In this document: piece after piece, positions 23,544 through 24,726 of the stretch
Numbering within the stretch: the stretch's first letter is position 1
How the letters are laid out: each line of letters starts with the position of its first letter
DNA from: Victivallales bacterium
Lineage (GTDB): Bacteria > Verrucomicrobiota > Lentisphaeria > Oligosphaerales > Oligosphaeraceae
Assembly (NCBI GenBank): GCA_017964325.1
Contig: JAGCSE010000201.1
Span: 1-24,726 of the forward strand
DNA length: 24,726 nt
Direction: 5' to 3'
Made by a program: the position numbers and the translations under genes
The notes under the pieces: generated by a model
The model's database searches: none
What the model was told of the DNA's origin: nothing
The model's input: the letters and a program-made list of their open reading frames with translations, nothing else

Positions 23544-24726
23544 TAAACAAGAACTTGAAAGATTATCTCCTGAACATGCGCGAAGCGGACGGCTTCTTCG
23601 GAAGCGGTCTTTCCGATTCGCCTATTTCCACGGCCATCGCATGCGTCGCCTTGAAAATCGCCGATCATCAAAAATACGCCAGCCAAATCAAAGCCGCAGA
23701 AGCCTGGCTGGAGGCGAATTGTAACGGCGACGGACTTTATGGCGACACCATCGAATCGCCGCCCAATCTGACGGCCACCTATCTGGCCGTCATGGCGCTT
23801 CCGACGGCCAAACGCGCCAAAGCTTATCTGGAATCACAATTTGGAAGTTTCGCCTTCGAAGACGTAAAGCACGGATTGCTAGCAGAATATGGCAAAGATT
23901 TAACGTTTTCCGTTCCGTTGTTGGCATTGGCGACAGCGTCTGGATTTTTTGAAGACACGGAGGCAGCTTGGCGCGGAATGCCACGCTTCCCGTTCGAGGC
24001 GGCGGTTCTGCCGGAAGGCATGTTCAAATACATGAACCTGCCGGTTGTCAGCTATGCGATTCCCGCCTTGATTTGTGTCGGACTCGCGCAATTAAATCAT
24101 ACGAAAGAAGGATTTATCAAGAGTTTGCGTTCATTGGCGGTCAAAAAGGCACTTCGTGTTCTGGAAGCGAAACAGCCGGAAGACGGCGGCTTTTTGGAAG
24201 CCGCGCCATTGACGGGATTCTGCGCCATCTGCCTGTGCGCAGCTGGTATGCAAACGCATCCCGTAACGCAAAAAGCTTTGCAGTTTCTTATCGACACACA
24301 GCGTGAAAATGGTGCATGGCCAATCGACCGCGACCTGCGCCAGTGGGTGACGACGCTTGCGTTAACCATTTTGGCTCCCGAATTTTCCGAAGAGGAAAAG
24401 GCATTTTACCGTAAAGCCTTATGCCAATCTCAAACAAAAATCGTCCATCCCTTTACACGTTCCATGCCAGGCGGTTGGGCATGGACAACCTATTCCGGCG
24501 GCGTTCCAGATGCGGATGACACCCCCTCAGCCTTGATCGCGCTCCATGCGTTAGGCGAAGGCGTCACGCCGACCGTCATAAACGGCATCAAATGGCTGTT
24601 GGATTTGCAGAATCGCGATGGCGGAATCCCGACGTTCTGCCGTGGATGGGGCAAACTTCCATTTGATAGAAGTTGTCCGGACTTGTCTGCCCATACCTTC
24701 CGCGCCATCTCTTTGTATCTGAATGA
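23540..24726 (+). CDS. Class II terpene cyclase, squalene-hopene cyclase-like (3' end beyond window)
   Basis: 395 residues are visible and the frame is open at the window edge, so the gene is partial. The catalytic acid motif DxDDT of class II cyclases is in GVPDADDTPSALIALHAL (D324, D326, D327), preceded by PGGWAWTTYSGG as in squalene-hopene cyclases. QW-type repeats are seen at READGFFGSG, CNGDGLYGDT, KQPEDGGFLE, DTQRENGAWP and LQNRDGGIPTF. It should protonate and cyclise a polyprene. Family enzymes are 600-700 residues, so roughly 200-300 more are expected. The first QW-rich region is shorter than in hopene cyclases (DxDD at 324 against about 374). ATG overlaps the previous stop as ATGA, with GGGAG 7 nt upstream. 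No squalene synthase gene is visible, so the substrate may be a polyprenyl diphosphate. Confidence 0.88.
   Translation, partial: MINKNLKDYLLNMREADGFFGSGLSDSPISTAIACVALKIADHQKYASQIKAAEAWLEANCNGDGLYGDTIESPPNLTATYLAVMALPTAKRAKAYLESQFGSFAFEDVKHGLLAEYGKDLTFSVPLLALATASGFFEDTEAAWRGMPRFPFEAAVLPEGMFKYMNLPVVSYAIPALICVGLAQLNHTKEGFIKSLRSLAVKKALRVLEAKQPEDGGFLEAAPLTGFCAICLCAAGMQTHPVTQKALQFLIDTQRENGAWPIDRDLRQWVTTLALTILAPEFSEEEKAFYRKALCQSQTKIVHPFTRSMPGGWAWTTYSGGVPDADDTPSALIALHALGEGVTPTVINGIKWLLDLQNRDGGIPTFCRGWGKLPFDRSCPDLSAHTFRAISLYLN

Noticed and set aside
17395..24726. Standard hopanoid biosynthesis cluster
   Set aside because: The cyclase is hopene cyclase-like, but no squalene synthase (hpnC/D/E) is visible and the radical SAM protein lacks the look of HpnH. 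It remains possible if such genes follow beyond the window.
1..24726. CRISPR arrays, insertion sequences, tRNA or rRNA genes
   Set aside because: I saw no regularly spaced repeats, transposase-like proteins, terminal inverted repeats, cloverleaf sequences or rRNA segments on reading both strands.

Overview
The window reads as chromosomal DNA of a diderm (Gram-negative-type) bacterium: it carries an RND efflux transporter, an MreC/MreD/PBP2 rod-shape module and several exported proteins. The rhamnose operon with an FAD-dependent oxidoreductase, the GH36 alpha-galactosidase next to an exported phosphodiester glycosidase, and the PQQ-type propeller protein suggest a sugar-degrading anaerobe, perhaps of the PVC group (Lentisphaerota/Victivallales-like). 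That placement is inference only; no rRNA or tRNA is present to confirm it.

Layout. (1) 17-3133, an RND permease, probably the distal gene of an efflux operon. (2) 3144-6553, a promoter and hairpin/terminator followed by a two-gene glycoside unit: an exported NAGPA-type phosphodiester glycosidase and a GH36 alpha-galactosidase. It ends at a 19-bp bidirectional terminator. (3) 10656-6638 on the minus strand, a rhamnose catabolic operon rhaB - FAD oxidoreductase - rhaA, then a separate minus-strand metallophosphoesterase (11539-10742). (4) 11732-15600 on the plus strand, a GNAT acetyltransferase followed by mreC, mreD and mrdA (PBP2), without adjacent mreB or rodA. (5) 15601-16055, an AT-rich regulatory gap with direct and inverted repeats and a promoter, then an exported beta-propeller protein (16056-17324).

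(6) 17395 to the window end is the most unusual part: a tightly packed seven-gene run. The genes are an aquaglyceroporin with a cysteine-rich tail, a CobW/COG0523 GTPase, a 2[4Fe-4S] protein, a radical SAM enzyme, a DUF116-polyprenyl diphosphate synthase fusion, a small alpha-alpha toroid protein, and a class II terpene cyclase (squalene-hopene cyclase-like, with DxDDT) cut by the window edge. Four junctions have overlapping stop/start codons, three of them ATGA; a fourth ATGA occurs at 20043 but a start 9 bases later is preferred there. There is one 70-bp gap (19338-19407). No squalene synthase is visible, so a direct polyprenyl-diphosphate-to-cyclic-terpenoid route, with Fe-S/radical chemistry on the precursor or product, is a reasonable hypothesis. 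I know of no described system with this gene set.

Together the genes cover export, plant or host glycan use, rhamnose catabolism, cell shape, and a probable membrane terpenoid pathway.
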